From Nitrospiraceae bacterium (GTDB lineage Bacteria; Nitrospirota; Nitrospiria; Nitrospirales; Nitrospiraceae): a DNA stretch of 34,589 nt. The stretch's first letter is position 1, and the number at the start of each line of letters is the position of its first letter. The position numbers and the translations under genes were made by a program. Positions 8,856 to 16,425 of this stretch are shown piece by piece. A model generated the notes under the pieces. That model worked only from the letters and a program-made list of their open reading frames with translations. It did no database searches and had not been told where the DNA came from. The stretch lies in NCBI GenBank assembly GCA_014379455.1, contig JACMLT010000252.1:1-34589 (forward strand). The letters run 5' to 3'.

Positions 8856-9341
8856 CTAACTTCCCTCCCGCATCAGCGGCCCCATCACAGTTTCAATTGT
8901 ATCCTCGTCAAACCCTCGTTGGCTCAAGAGTCTCGCGACTCGACTAGGCGTCTTTGCCGGGGCGGTCCGGCTGGCCCTTGTCAGCACCTGTACGGCCAGA
9001 TCCTGCTCACTCACCTTGTGATAGGCACTCCGCAGCGTCGCATGCACGATGCGTTCAGAGCAACCGGTCGCGAGCAACTCATCTTGGAGGCGCGCACGTC
9101 CCATCGGCATACGAGCAAGTCGTCGCTCAGCCCAACGCACAGCAAAGACCTCATCGTTGAGGTATTGCAACGATGTCAACCGTCGAACCGTCACGCGTAT
9201 CTGCGCGGGAGACGCCCCCTTTGCGACAAGCAATCGATCGATCTGCGCCGTTGTGCGATCGCTGCGGGCCAGCGCACGCACCGCAAGCTCCAACCACTGA
9301 TCAGAAGTTGCTGCCGCCTTGCTTGCGATGCGTCTACTCAC
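8856..9341 (-). CDS. recX: Regulatory protein RecX
   Basis: RecX binds RecA filaments and limits their growth and strand-exchange activity. The 161-residue protein is small, Arg-rich and helical, and shows the family repeats: ALARSDRTTAQIDRLLVAKG, LQYLNDEVFAVRWAERRL, MGRARLQDELLATG and LLSQRGFDEDTIETVM. Its position 100 nt behind recA on the same strand is the classical arrangement and supports the call. The start is a GTG at 9341 (GTG AGT AGA CGC) with only a weak AGG upstream. The gap from recA holds an inverted repeat that could attenuate read-through. Confidence 0.88.
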   Translation of the reverse strand: MSRRIASKAAATSDQWLELAVRALARSDRTTAQIDRLLVAKGASPAQIRVTVRRLTSLQYLNDEVFAVRWAERRLARMPMGRARLQDELLATGCSERIVHATLRSAYHKVSEQDLAVQVLTRASRTAPAKTPSRVARLLSQRGFDEDTIETVMGPLMREGS

Positions 9342-9363
9342 CGCCTACCCGATACCTGTGAGG

Positions 9364-9406
9364 CGTGAAACGTCGTTCGTGTTCGGATTCGTTCGAACGT
9401 TTCACG
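9364..9406. repeat. Inverted repeat between recA and recX
   Basis: CGTGAAACG (9364-9372) and CGTTTCACG (9398-9406) form perfect 9-bp arms around a 25-nt spacer. No T-run follows on the minus strand, so it is not a standard intrinsic terminator for recA. It may be a processing or attenuation hairpin, or an intergenic repeat. Confidence 0.35.
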
Positions 9407-9441
9407 TTTACCTTTTACGAACGACCGCAATAAGCGGCATT

Positions 9442-10536
9442 TTAGGCGCCGACTTTGTGCGGTCGCCGTTCCTCGCGCTTCTCCTCGGTCTTTTTTTCGT
9501 CTTTCACCGGCGCCACAACGGGCTTCTCAGCCACACGCCCAGGCAGACCCGCCAAATCGCGCAGCTTCCCTTCAATCTCACACGCCAACGTGTGATTACT
9601 CAAAAGAACGTCTCGCACCGCGTCACGTCCCTGCCCGAGCCGCTCGCCCTGATAAGAATACCAGGCCCCGGACTTCTCCACCACTTTCTTATCGACCCCG
9701 AGATCGACCAACTCGCCGGTTTTCGAGATCCCTTGCGCAAACATGATGTCGAACTCCGCCTGCTTAAACGGAGGCGCCATCTTGTTCTTCACCACCTTCA
9801 CACGCACACGGCTGCCGGTCACTTCCTGCCCTTCCTTGATCGACTCGATGCGACGGATATCCAGCCGCACCGACGAATAGAACTTGAGTGCATTGCCGCC
9901 GGTCGTCGTCTCCGGGTTGCCGAACATCACGCCGATCTTCATCCTGATCTGATTAATGAAAATCAGGGTCGTCTGCGACTTAGAAATGGCCGCCGTCAAT
10001 TTACGAAGGGCCTGCGACATGAGCCTCGCTTGCAGCCCCATGTGCGCATCCCCCATTTCGCCTTCGATTTCGGCTCTCGGCACCAGTGCTGCCACAGAGT
10101 CCACCACGATGACATCGATCGCCCCACTCCGGACGAGCGTCTCGGCAATTTCCAGTGCCTGCTCGCCGGTATCGGGTTGCGACACCAATAGATCGTCCAC
10201 CTGCACACCCAGCTTCTTGGCATAGCTCAAATCCAACGCATGCTCCGCATCGATAAAGGCAGCAGTGCCACCGGCCTTCTGTGCTTCCGCAATCACATGA
10301 AGGGTCAACGTCGTCTTGCCCGAGGACTCGGGACCAAAGATCTCGGCCACCCGACCGCGGGGAAGCCCGCCGACGCCCAAAGCGATATCGAGTCCGAGGG
10401 ATCCAGTCGAAATCGCTGGAATATCCACCGGGGTATCAGCCCCCCCCAGTTTCATGATCGCCCCCTTCCCATATTGTTTCTCAATTTGGGATAGGGCCAG
10501 ATCTAGTGCGCGCTTCTTGTCGTCTTTTTCAGCCAT
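9442..10536 (-). CDS. recA: Recombinase RecA
   Basis: RecA polymerises on single-stranded DNA, drives homologous pairing and stimulates LexA self-cleavage. The 364-residue protein is complete: Walker A GPESSGKT at 68-75, IDAEHALD, the Walker B strand [21 protein letters not shown], loop L2 around [22 protein letters not shown], and a charged C-terminal tail ([14 protein letters not shown]) that normally modulates DNA binding. The ATG at 10536 has a strong GAGGAG five nt upstream. recX follows, then alaS. I see no E. coli-type (CTGT-N8-ACAG) or Gram-positive-type (GAAC-N4-GTTC) LexA box upstream, so SOS control cannot be shown here. Confidence 0.99.
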   Translation of the reverse strand: MAEKDDKKRALDLALSQIEKQYGKGAIMKLGGADTPVDIPAISTGSLGLDIALGVGGLPRGRVAEIFGPESSGKTTLTLHVIAEAQKAGGTAAFIDAEHALDLSYAKKLGVQVDDLLVSQPDTGEQALEIAETLVRSGAIDVIVVDSVAALVPRAEIEGEMGDAHMGLQARLMSQALRKLTAAISKSQTTLIFINQIRMKIGVMFGNPETTTGGNALKFYSSVRLDIRRIESIKEGQEVTGSRVRVKVVKNKMAPPFKQAEFDIMFAQGISKTGELVDLGVDKKVVEKSGAWYSYQGERLGQGRDAVRDVLLSNHTLACEIEGKLRDLAGLPGRVAEKPVVAPVKDEKKTEEKREERRPHKVGA

Positions 10537-10568
10537 GGGTGCTCCTCGGGTGATAGAAAGAACGGTGG

Positions 10569-10574
10569 ATTATA
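10569..10574 (-). promoter_or_regulatory. Candidate -10 box of the recA promoter
   Basis: On the minus strand a perfect TATAAT lies 32 nt upstream of the recA ATG, leaving room for a short leader with GAGGAG. No good -35 hexamer is found at 16-18 nt; the nearest, TAGGTT, is poor. This suggests an activator-dependent or alternative promoter. Confidence 0.4.
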
Positions 10575-10656
10575 CCCAGTCAAGTAGAAGAAACCTAGCG
10601 GGATATTGTCAGACAGATCGTCTCAACACCAGAGGTCAGGGGAGGTCACACGCGTA

Positions 10657-11022
10657 CTACAGGATGTCGACGGAATGAGAGGGGTCCTGATTTTGAGCGG
10701 ACGTTGGCAGGGAGAAGCGGAAATAGAAATCTTGTTGGCTTGAATAAGGAGCTTGGTCGATCCACCCTTCAGCCGTCATGGATTCGTTGGATTTTGATTT
10801 GCCTTCAGGGTAGCAACGAAACTTGAGGTATTGCTGTCGATCACCTTGTTTTTGATCTGGATTCAACGACCCTACTATTTCCAGGTGATCGTCCAATACA
10901 TCCAACGCTTGATTGAGGAACGACCGCAATAGATTCTTGGTGATGGCCTGTTTGAAGGGTTCCTCGGAGTCGAACGGTTCGGATGCGCGACTCTCAATAG
11001 GAATCAGCGCCAGGGCAACCAA
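10657..11022 (-). CDS. Small exported protein of unknown function, probable frameshift in the signal peptide
   Basis: The frame encodes about 120 residues with no family I recognise. As called it starts at a TTG and lacks a proper N-terminus: MVALALIPIESRASEPF has the end of a signal sequence but no charged start. An ATG at 11051 in another frame reads MKYGVSAAVLWLPWR then stops. Joining the two by a one-base shift near TTCTTTGG gives a convincing signal peptide, MKYGVSAAVL followed by VALALIPIESRA and then SEPFDS. So either the gene is broken or the sequence has an indel here. The mature part is mixed charged/polar with several Gln and aromatic residues (YLKFRCYPEGK, DFYFRFSLP) and could be a small beta-rich domain. 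A promoter-like TTGACG/TATACA precedes the 11051 ATG, supporting that start. It is 120 nt upstream of recA on the same strand. Confidence 0.5.
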   Translation of the reverse strand: MVALALIPIESRASEPFDSEEPFKQAITKNLLRSFLNQALDVLDDHLEIVGSLNPDQKQGDRQQYLKFRCYPEGKSKSNESMTAEGWIDQAPYSSQQDFYFRFSLPTSAQNQDPSHSVDIL

Positions 11023-11059
11023 AGAACTGCGGCTGATACGCCGTATTTCATGCCATCAC

Positions 11060-11086
11060 TGTATAAAATGAATTCCCTGTCGTCAA
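11060..11086 (-). promoter_or_regulatory. Candidate promoter before the small exported protein
   Basis: On the minus strand TTGACG (11086-11081) is followed after 15 nt by TATACA (11065-11060), with the ATG at 11051 only 8 nt further on. The spacer is short and the match imperfect. If used, the transcript would have almost no leader. Confidence 0.35.
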
Positions 11087-11413
11087 GAGGGGCGAGGCAG
11101 AATATTCCTCCATCTACCCCCCTCTTACCGGACTCACACAACCCGGCACCTTACTCACTCGCCAAGGCCTGCGTGATTGTACGAATAATAGCCATAAGAC
11201 GAAGACCACCGCTGTCTCTGGCACTCATGCATGGAGGTCATCATAAGAATACTGCGATCAGTAGGCCCGACCTCTGCCTCGACCGTTTCAGCCCAGACTT
11301 TATTCTCGCCTGCCTACGCGAAACATGACATTTCACCTGCTGGGTCACGGGGCATACGCGACATCTACCAGGCAAGCCCCAGACGCCGAACCCTGCACAC
11401 ATTTCCGATTTCC
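11087..11413. other. Intergenic region without a recognised gene
   Basis: This stretch separates the divergent small exported protein and the HD-GYP regulator. The ORFs listed in it have no family features and look like chance frames. I see no tRNA, terminator or repeat; only the flanking promoter candidates are notable. Confidence 0.5.
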
Positions 11414-11442
11414 TTGACGATTCAACGATCACGGACTACAAC
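11414..11442 (+). promoter_or_regulatory. Sigma70-type promoter of the HD-GYP response regulator
   Basis: TTGACG (11414-11419) and TACAAC (11437-11442) are separated by 17 nt. The ATG of the regulator is only 7 nt after the -10 box and has no Shine-Dalgarno, so a leaderless or nearly leaderless transcript is implied. Confidence 0.5.
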
Positions 11443-11449
11443 TTGACGA

Positions 11450-12538
11450 ATGCTCTCCCCCTTAGTGCTGGCTCCTGCCACTCATAAACCAACTGTCCTC
11501 ATCGTCGACGATGAGGCTGCCCCTCGCGCAGCCCTCACACAGATCCTCAAGCAGGACTTCCACATTCTCACTGCGGAAAATGCAGGCACCGCCCTGGCTA
11601 TCCTCGACACCCACGGCGTCGATCTCGTGACGCTAGACTTGAAATTGCCGGATCGTTCCGGATCGGACCTCTTAAAAGACATTAAGTGCGCACATACCGA
11701 GACTGAAGTCATTATGGTCACGGCCTATGGGAGTCTTCAATCGGCAATGGATTGCATCCGCCACGGCGCGGCAGGCTTCCTCTTGAAACCGTTCAACGCC
11801 TCAGAATTGCTGGCTATTTCCCTGCAGACCGCTCAGAAGAAACTGCGGCTCGATCAACTACGCCCGCTGCTCGCCACCTCGACAATGCTCTGGGACCCGG
11901 AGCCGGCTTGTTCCAACGCTTGGAAAACGCTTATCAACGACTACACCGCCATGAATGGCACAGGATCGCTTTCCGCGTCGAATAGCGATCAGATATCTCC
12001 CTTGGTTCCTCTGATCTCCGACCTCTTAGAAACGAAAGATCGCCACCTGCTCAATCACGGAAGCCGCGTGAGCTTTTATGCGACGCTGACCGCCCATCGA
12101 CTCAGCCTGTCCATCGCCGATCAGCAGTCGCTTGCACTCGGCGCACTCGTGCATGACCTCGATCTCATCAGCGCCTCGGCCAGTCACGTGCTCAACATGG
12201 ATTCCAACCCGCAGACCCATTCTCCCGACTTGGGAGCGAGGATGGGCCGGGCGATGGGTCTATCAGCCGATATCGTGCAAATTATCGCTCTCCATCATGA
12301 GCGATGGGACGGAACGGGCTACCCATTCGGCTTACGAGAAGACCGCACACCCCTGCTCGCCCGCATTGTCGCCATCGCCCAAGTGTTTGACGAACTGACT
12401 GCCGACAAACCAAAACGAATATCCCGCTCCTTCGATGAAGCCATACAACAGATCGAGCAACAAGCCGGTACCGTTTTCGATCCCTCATTGACCAAAGTCT
12501 TCTGCCTGACCATGCGCGAACAACCCCCGCAGCACTGA
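11450..12538 (+). CDS. Response regulator with C-terminal HD-GYP domain
   Basis: Residues 14-130 are a receiver domain: acidic pair D20-D21 in LIVDDE, phospho-acceptor D63 in TLDLKLPDRSG, T91 in MVTAYGS and K113 in LLKPFN. Residues about 185-345 form an HD-GYP domain, the class that degrades cyclic-di-GMP: HD at 236-237, H258, HHERWDGTGYPFGL at 283-296 and D315 in AQVFDELTAD. The HD motif reads HDLDLI rather than the usual HDIGKI, so a Gly-Lys pair is missing and activity is uncertain. The partner kinase is not in the window. The gene stands alone behind its own promoter; the PilB/GspE remnant follows 180 nt downstream. A c-di-GMP phosphodiesterase function is inferred from the domain. Confidence 0.88.
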   Translation: MLSPLVLAPATHKPTVLIVDDEAAPRAALTQILKQDFHILTAENAGTALAILDTHGVDLVTLDLKLPDRSGSDLLKDIKCAHTETEVIMVTAYGSLQSAMDCIRHGAAGFLLKPFNASELLAISLQTAQKKLRLDQLRPLLATSTMLWDPEPACSNAWKTLINDYTAMNGTGSLSASNSDQISPLVPLISDLLETKDRHLLNHGSRVSFYATLTAHRLSLSIADQQSLALGALVHDLDLISASASHVLNMDSNPQTHSPDLGARMGRAMGLSADIVQIIALHHERWDGTGYPFGLREDRTPLLARIVAIAQVFDELTADKPKRISRSFDEAIQQIEQQAGTVFDPSLTKVFCLTMREQPPQH

Positions 12539-12720
12539 GAGAGCGCCCACCAACTAGGTTTTCGCCTCGCGCTCTACCCCGCGACGCATCAAGCGGATCT
12601 CGTCAATCGTGAAACATGATACGTATCTGTGCGTGAACAGCACCGACGTACCCTCCTAGCCCCCTCCGTCTGTCGCCCCCGGCATGAAGTCCCCCTGGAC
12701 ATCGAATGCAACCTGTGTGA

Positions 12721-13520
12721 TTGTGCCTGAAACTTCAGCATCCACACAGCCGTCGTCTCGCACGAAGTTTGGCAATCCCGTTTGGCCATCAATTTATTGG
12801 CCCTCCGGTTACCCTAACTATTCAAATTGTTGCCGATAACGAGAGACCAGTGCCCTGGTCATCCCGTCGGATCAATCCGGAGAAGACAACCGAGCTCACA
12901 TCAGCAAAACAGCACGATGAAAACGACTCGACGATCGTGGACGTGGTCCAACGCCTCCTTTTTTACGAGGCCGTTACACGAGCATCCAATATTTACATCG
13001 GGCCATTCGAACTTGAAACCCTCGTCCGTTATCGCGTAGACGGTGTGATGCGCGAAGTCTTCAGCCTCACACCGTCGCTTCAGATCCCACTGATCTCACG
13101 GAGCAAAATTCTATCGGGTATGCGCATCGACGAACGGCGCACGTCAAACTGTCCGAAAGCGTGACACCCAACACCAGAATTCTCGAATCCATCCAATCTC
13201 GGCCGGACTTCTCTGAAACGAGTGGTGTGCTGCAGCGGCAAGGCGTCTTGCGCAAAACGCACGGTGGACTGGCAGGAGTCAGGCTCTACAATGGAAAAGG
13301 TGTGCGTAATGCCAGGGAAGCGGTTTTATCGCCCGGGTGCTTGTTGGAGATTTTCGAAGTCGATGAAGATATTCGAGATTTGATCATGCAGCGGAAGCCG
13401 GCGTCGTTTATCCGCTCGACCGCGATCATGAAAGGGATGAAGACGATGTTTCAGGATGGGCTGGCAAAAGCGTACATGGGTGAAACGACCATTGAGGAAG
13501 TCTTCCGCGTAGCCCTTTGA
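12721..13520 (+). pseudogene. Remnant of a PilB/GspE-type secretion ATPase gene
   Basis: Two frames together hold both ends of a type II secretion/type IV pilus assembly ATPase but not its core. The first frame (to 13164) carries the conserved lead-in: STIVDVVQRLLFYEAVTRAS, IYIGPFELETLVRYRVDGVM and SKILSGMRIDERR, after which the family would read (L/K)PQDG. The second (13161-13520) carries the C-terminal signature: LEIFEVDEDIRDLIM, FIRSTAIMKGMKTMFQDGL and TTIEEVFRVAL. The central 200-odd residues with Walker A, Asp box and Walker B are gone, and the zinc-binding Cys residues before LEIFEV have been replaced (GKGVRNAREA for GKGCxxC). The product cannot hydrolyse ATP. The first frame has no clear start. 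It is a deletion derivative rather than a simple frameshift. Confidence 0.75.
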
Positions 13521-13582
13521 GTTACTCAATAGTACAGAATTCGATTTATTGACCCCTTGCCACCCTCATTTGCCCCTTGTTA

Positions 13583-14191
13583 TCAGGCCCTCAACCGTGT
13601 TTCCCAAAGTCTTGTGTAGACCGAACCGGTCGGGTTTAATTCACTCTTTATCAGCACGACCGACTCCACCGCTAATGAGCCCAACGAAAGCGGCGGATCC
13701 AACACCCCGCTCTTTGCCAATGCGGCTCCCACATGCCGCTCTCCCGTCTTCATCCTCGCCAAGGTCAGATGTGGACTGAACGGTTTTGTCTCATGAAGAA
13801 AGCCCAAGTCTTCACAAGCCTGTTCGATCGCGCGATGGATCTCAGTAACGCGCTTCCCTTCCCCTCCTTGCTCCCAATTCTCCGACGGCCCAACCCACAG
13901 CACGCGTGGACTCTGCGGACGGGGGAAGGCGCCAAGTCGTTCAAGCGGCACATACACCGATGGCTGACTGTCGATCGCCTGTTCAACCTCACCCCGCAAA
14001 GGATCGATGACCTGCTCATCCATGTCGCCGAGGAACTTGATCGTGAGATGCATCTTGGCCGGCTGCACCCAGGAGATGCGCATGTCTCGCTTCATCTCCG
14101 GCTCAATGCTCTGCTTCAACCCCTGTTGGAGAGCCGCAAGCTCGGCTCGCAGCTCCGGCGACAGTTCGACGGCAAGAAATGCTCGGATCAC
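13583..14191 (-). CDS. thpR: RNA 2',3'-cyclic phosphodiesterase (LigT/2H family)
   Basis: 2H phosphoesterases carry two HxT motifs, and both are here: MHLTIKFLG (H48, T50) and PHLTLARMK (H141, T143). The N-terminus MIRAFLAVEL is the usual LigT/ThpR start and the length (202 residues) is normal. ThpR hydrolyses 2',3'-cyclic phosphate ends of RNA to 2'-phosphate; historically it was called 2'-5' RNA ligase. The start ATG overlaps the stop of cinA (ATGA, 14188-14191). The cinA-thpR-recA grouping is common in bacteria, and recA is 3 kb away here on the same strand, separated by the HD-GYP gene and the ATPase remnant. Confidence 0.92.
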   Translation of the reverse strand: MIRAFLAVELSPELRAELAALQQGLKQSIEPEMKRDMRISWVQPAKMHLTIKFLGDMDEQVIDPLRGEVEQAIDSQPSVYVPLERLGAFPRPQSPRVLWVGPSENWEQGGEGKRVTEIHRAIEQACEDLGFLHETKPFSPHLTLARMKTGERHVGAALAKSGVLDPPLSLGSLAVESVVLIKSELNPTGSVYTRLWETRLRA

Positions 14192-15489
14192 GTTGGCGCC
14201 GAATCGAGCAACCAGCGGCGGAGGAGATCTAATGCGGCTTGTGACGACCGCTGTTTGATGACGTTCCGGTCGCCGTGAAACCGGAATTCCCGCGCAATTG
14301 GGTGGCCGGTCCCATCATCCAACCCGATATAGACCAGCCCCACCGGCTTGGGCTCGGTCCCGCCGCCTGGCCCAGCAATGCCGGTGACGCTGAGCCCCAC
14401 CGAGACGTTGGCATGCTCTCGAATGCCGCGAGCCATCGATGCGGCGACCTCTTTGCTCACTGCACCATATCGGGCGATCAGTTCCGCCGGTACACCCAAC
14501 ATCTCCGTCTTCGCTCGATTGCTATAGCACACAGCGCCACGATCCAAATAAGCAGATGACCCAGCCACCTGTGTCAGCCGATGGCCGATCAAACCGCCGG
14601 TACAGGATTCTGCGACCGCAAGCATGAGTCCTCGTTTGGTGAGTTCCTGCCCGACGACGTCCTCCATCGTGTCTCGCCCTTCGGCAAAGAGCCAATCGCT
14701 GAGTCGTGATCTGACATCGTGTACGAGCTTCTGCAGCAGGTCACGATTCTTCTCCGAGACAGATTGGTTTCCTTTCGTCGTCAGTGAAACCAGCACACCC
14801 ATGGGCGATGCGAGCAGTCCCAGGTCGACCGGCGCTCCTCTCGGAATGAGCCCTTTGAGTTTGGCATCGATGTCCGCCTCCGCCAGGCCGAACGTATGAA
14901 ACACCTGACGAACGATCGGCGATCGAGGAAACCGGCCCGATGATTCCGTTGCTGCTCGCAGCAACGGCACGACTTCCTGCCGCATCATCTCTTCCATTTC
15001 CCTCGGCACTCCGGGCAACGAGACAATCACCGCCTTCTTCCATGTCAGGCAAAACCCCGGCGCAGAACCGATCGGATTCTTCAGGACGGTGGCGCCGGAT
15101 GGAATCATGGCCTGGCGCAACTGCGCGCGGTTTGGTATGCGGCCCCATTGCGAGAGTCGGGCCGTCATACCTTCCAATGCTTCCTTGCGACGACCAAGCC
15201 GATGTCCAGTCGCATAGGCCACCGCCTCTCTCGTGCAATCGTCCACGGTGGGGCCGAGTCCGCCGGTCATGACAATCACTTGAGCTCGCTTTACGGCTGT
15301 GTGGATCGCCGTGACGATATCCTGCCGTCCATCGCCGACGACCGATTTGAATCGAACGGCAACCCCGATCTTGCCGAGTTCGTCGGCGAGGAAAAGAGAA
15401 TTGAAATCCGATCGGCCACCGATCAACAGTTCCGTGCCGATCGCAATGATTTCCGCATCAAGTGGCGAAGTTGCGCGCGTCTTAGCCAT
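14188..15489 (-). CDS. cinA: CinA-family protein: COG1058-type domain plus nicotinamide-nucleotide amidohydrolase
   Basis: The 433-residue protein has the two-domain CinA layout. The N-terminal MoaB/MogA-like domain (about 10-180) shows AEIIAIGTELLIGG, NSLFLADELGKIG, VIVMTGGLGPTVDDCTREAVA and SLPGVPREMEEM. The C-terminal PncC domain (about 265-430) shows AVAESCTGGLIGHRLT, the strand GAVCYSNRAKTEMLGV, YGAVSKEVAASMA and VTGIAGPGGGTEPKPVGLVYIG. The C-terminal domain deamidates NMN to nicotinate mononucleotide in pyridine nucleotide recycling; the N-terminal domain has been linked to ADP-ribose hydrolysis. It is translationally coupled to thpR. The ATG at 15489 has no clear Shine-Dalgarno. Confidence 0.95.
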   Translation of the reverse strand: MAKTRATSPLDAEIIAIGTELLIGGRSDFNSLFLADELGKIGVAVRFKSVVGDGRQDIVTAIHTAVKRAQVIVMTGGLGPTVDDCTREAVAYATGHRLGRRKEALEGMTARLSQWGRIPNRAQLRQAMIPSGATVLKNPIGSAPGFCLTWKKAVIVSLPGVPREMEEMMRQEVVPLLRAATESSGRFPRSPIVRQVFHTFGLAEADIDAKLKGLIPRGAPVDLGLLASPMGVLVSLTTKGNQSVSEKNRDLLQKLVHDVRSRLSDWLFAEGRDTMEDVVGQELTKRGLMLAVAESCTGGLIGHRLTQVAGSSAYLDRGAVCYSNRAKTEMLGVPAELIARYGAVSKEVAASMARGIREHANVSVGLSVTGIAGPGGGTEPKPVGLVYIGLDDGTGHPIAREFRFHGDRNVIKQRSSQAALDLLRRWLLDSAPT

Positions 15490-15525
15490 AGTAATGGAAG
15501 ATGAGAACCTGCTCCGTGAGTTGAG

Positions 15526-16179
15526 TTAATGGATTTGAGAAAAGTCTACGCTAAAGCTCGACTCTCCCCCGTTCGCCGGAAAAACTGTAATGGTCGTTTT
15601 GGCATTCGGATCGAAGTCAGCGTAGTTGAACGACGCAACGACCTTCGCTTTATATCGCGGGTGCTCTGGCCAGACAGCACTGCGATTGGCGGCCCCGTCG
15701 AAACGGACGGTCACAGGCTTGACAGTTTTTCCTCCCTGATCAAACACCATATAACTGTCCAACGCAAAGTTGGGAACATTTCCAAAGATAACCGTGCTGA
15801 CCATCATGCTCTGGCCTTCCAGGATTTGCGCCACATCGATCTTACCTGGCAGGATTCCCCGCAGGGCCATATGCGTCGCCATGACCGAGAGTCCACCGAG
15901 CTTCGTGATCATAAACCCGCTGGAATGGAGCTCGTCGATTGCGCCGAATCGAACATAAAACGTATCCGGAGAGCTCTGCCTCCGTGCCGCTTCTTTCCCC
16001 CGATCGAGTGCAGCCTGAATCTGCTCTGCGGTCGGATGCACTTCGATGGCATGCACCGACACAGGAGGAAAACCGCTCGACACCAGAACGCCCACACAGA
16101 GCACGATGCTCCTCAACCGACCCGTCGACCGGAGCCCCTGGGCGGCGTGCCGATAAACCTCTGTGCCCCGCATAGACAT
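15526..16179 (-). CDS. Exported protein of unknown function
   Basis: I do not recognise the family. The track start (TTG at 16248) adds a Cys/Arg-rich leader that does not look real; the ATG at 16179 (MSMRGTEV) gives a basic region then a hydrophobic segment (IVLCVGVLVSSGF) ending in VSVHA, a probable signal peptidase site. The mature part of about 170 residues starts IEVHPTAEQIQAALDRGKEAA, has a helical stretch, then beta-rich sequence with FYVRFGAIDELHSSGFMITKLGGLSVM and ends TTITVFPANGGESSFSVDFSQIH. No catalytic motif or Cys is seen in the mature part. It is divergent from the Cld/HemQ-family gene, with a perfect dyad in the shared control region, so the two could be co-regulated. The start remains uncertain; an AGGAG lies about 20 nt upstream of the ATG, too far to be ideal. 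Confidence 0.65.
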   Translation of the reverse strand: MSMRGTEVYRHAAQGLRSTGRLRSIVLCVGVLVSSGFPPVSVHAIEVHPTAEQIQAALDRGKEAARRQSSPDTFYVRFGAIDELHSSGFMITKLGGLSVMATHMALRGILPGKIDVAQILEGQSMMVSTVIFGNVPNFALDSYMVFDQGGKTVKPVTVRFDGAANRSAVWPEHPRYKAKVVASFNYADFDPNAKTTITVFPANGGESSFSVDFSQIH

Positions 16180-16288
16180 GCCAGTAGCAGAACATTTTTC
16201 TCCTGTCAACGAACAGACTGACCTTCTTCTTCCGGTTGACAAGAGCAAAGGTGAAGTGATAAAAAATCGACCACTGCTGAGTTAAATA

Positions 16289-16310
16289 ATTCACGAACAC
16301 CGTCGTGAAT
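16289..16310. promoter_or_regulatory. Perfect dyad, candidate operator
   Basis: ATTCACGA-N6-TCGTGAAT is a perfect 8+8 bp inverted repeat in the 246-nt region between the divergent exported-protein gene and the Cld/HemQ-family gene. Size and symmetry fit a dimeric regulator site. There is no T-run on either side, so it is not a terminator. Confidence 0.5.
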
Positions 16311-16425
16311 ATGCATAACAGCCCGTGGCCCTCTGACTCTCGTCTGAACATCGGCGATTGCAGTAGGCCTATTCGTCAATAGCCAGGTTCACCTTCTTTT
16401 CAGGAAGTTATACGGAGGAGTTTTG

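Noticed and set aside
11050-11446. Plus-strand ORFs of 92 and 71 codons in the intergenic region
   Set aside because: Pro/Arg/Ser-rich frames without start signals or domains, overlapping each other in different frames; treated as chance.
12589-12660. Repeated gtgaaac-like words after the HD-GYP gene, checked for a CRISPR or tandem array
   Set aside because: The words are few and irregularly spaced; no repeat-spacer periodicity exists here or elsewhere in the window.
15842-16351. 169-codon minus-strand ORF with AGGAG before an internal ATG
   Set aside because: The frame competes with the exported-protein gene, but its sequence (Arg/Cys/Gly-rich) looks out of frame, while the other frame has a signal peptide and normal composition.
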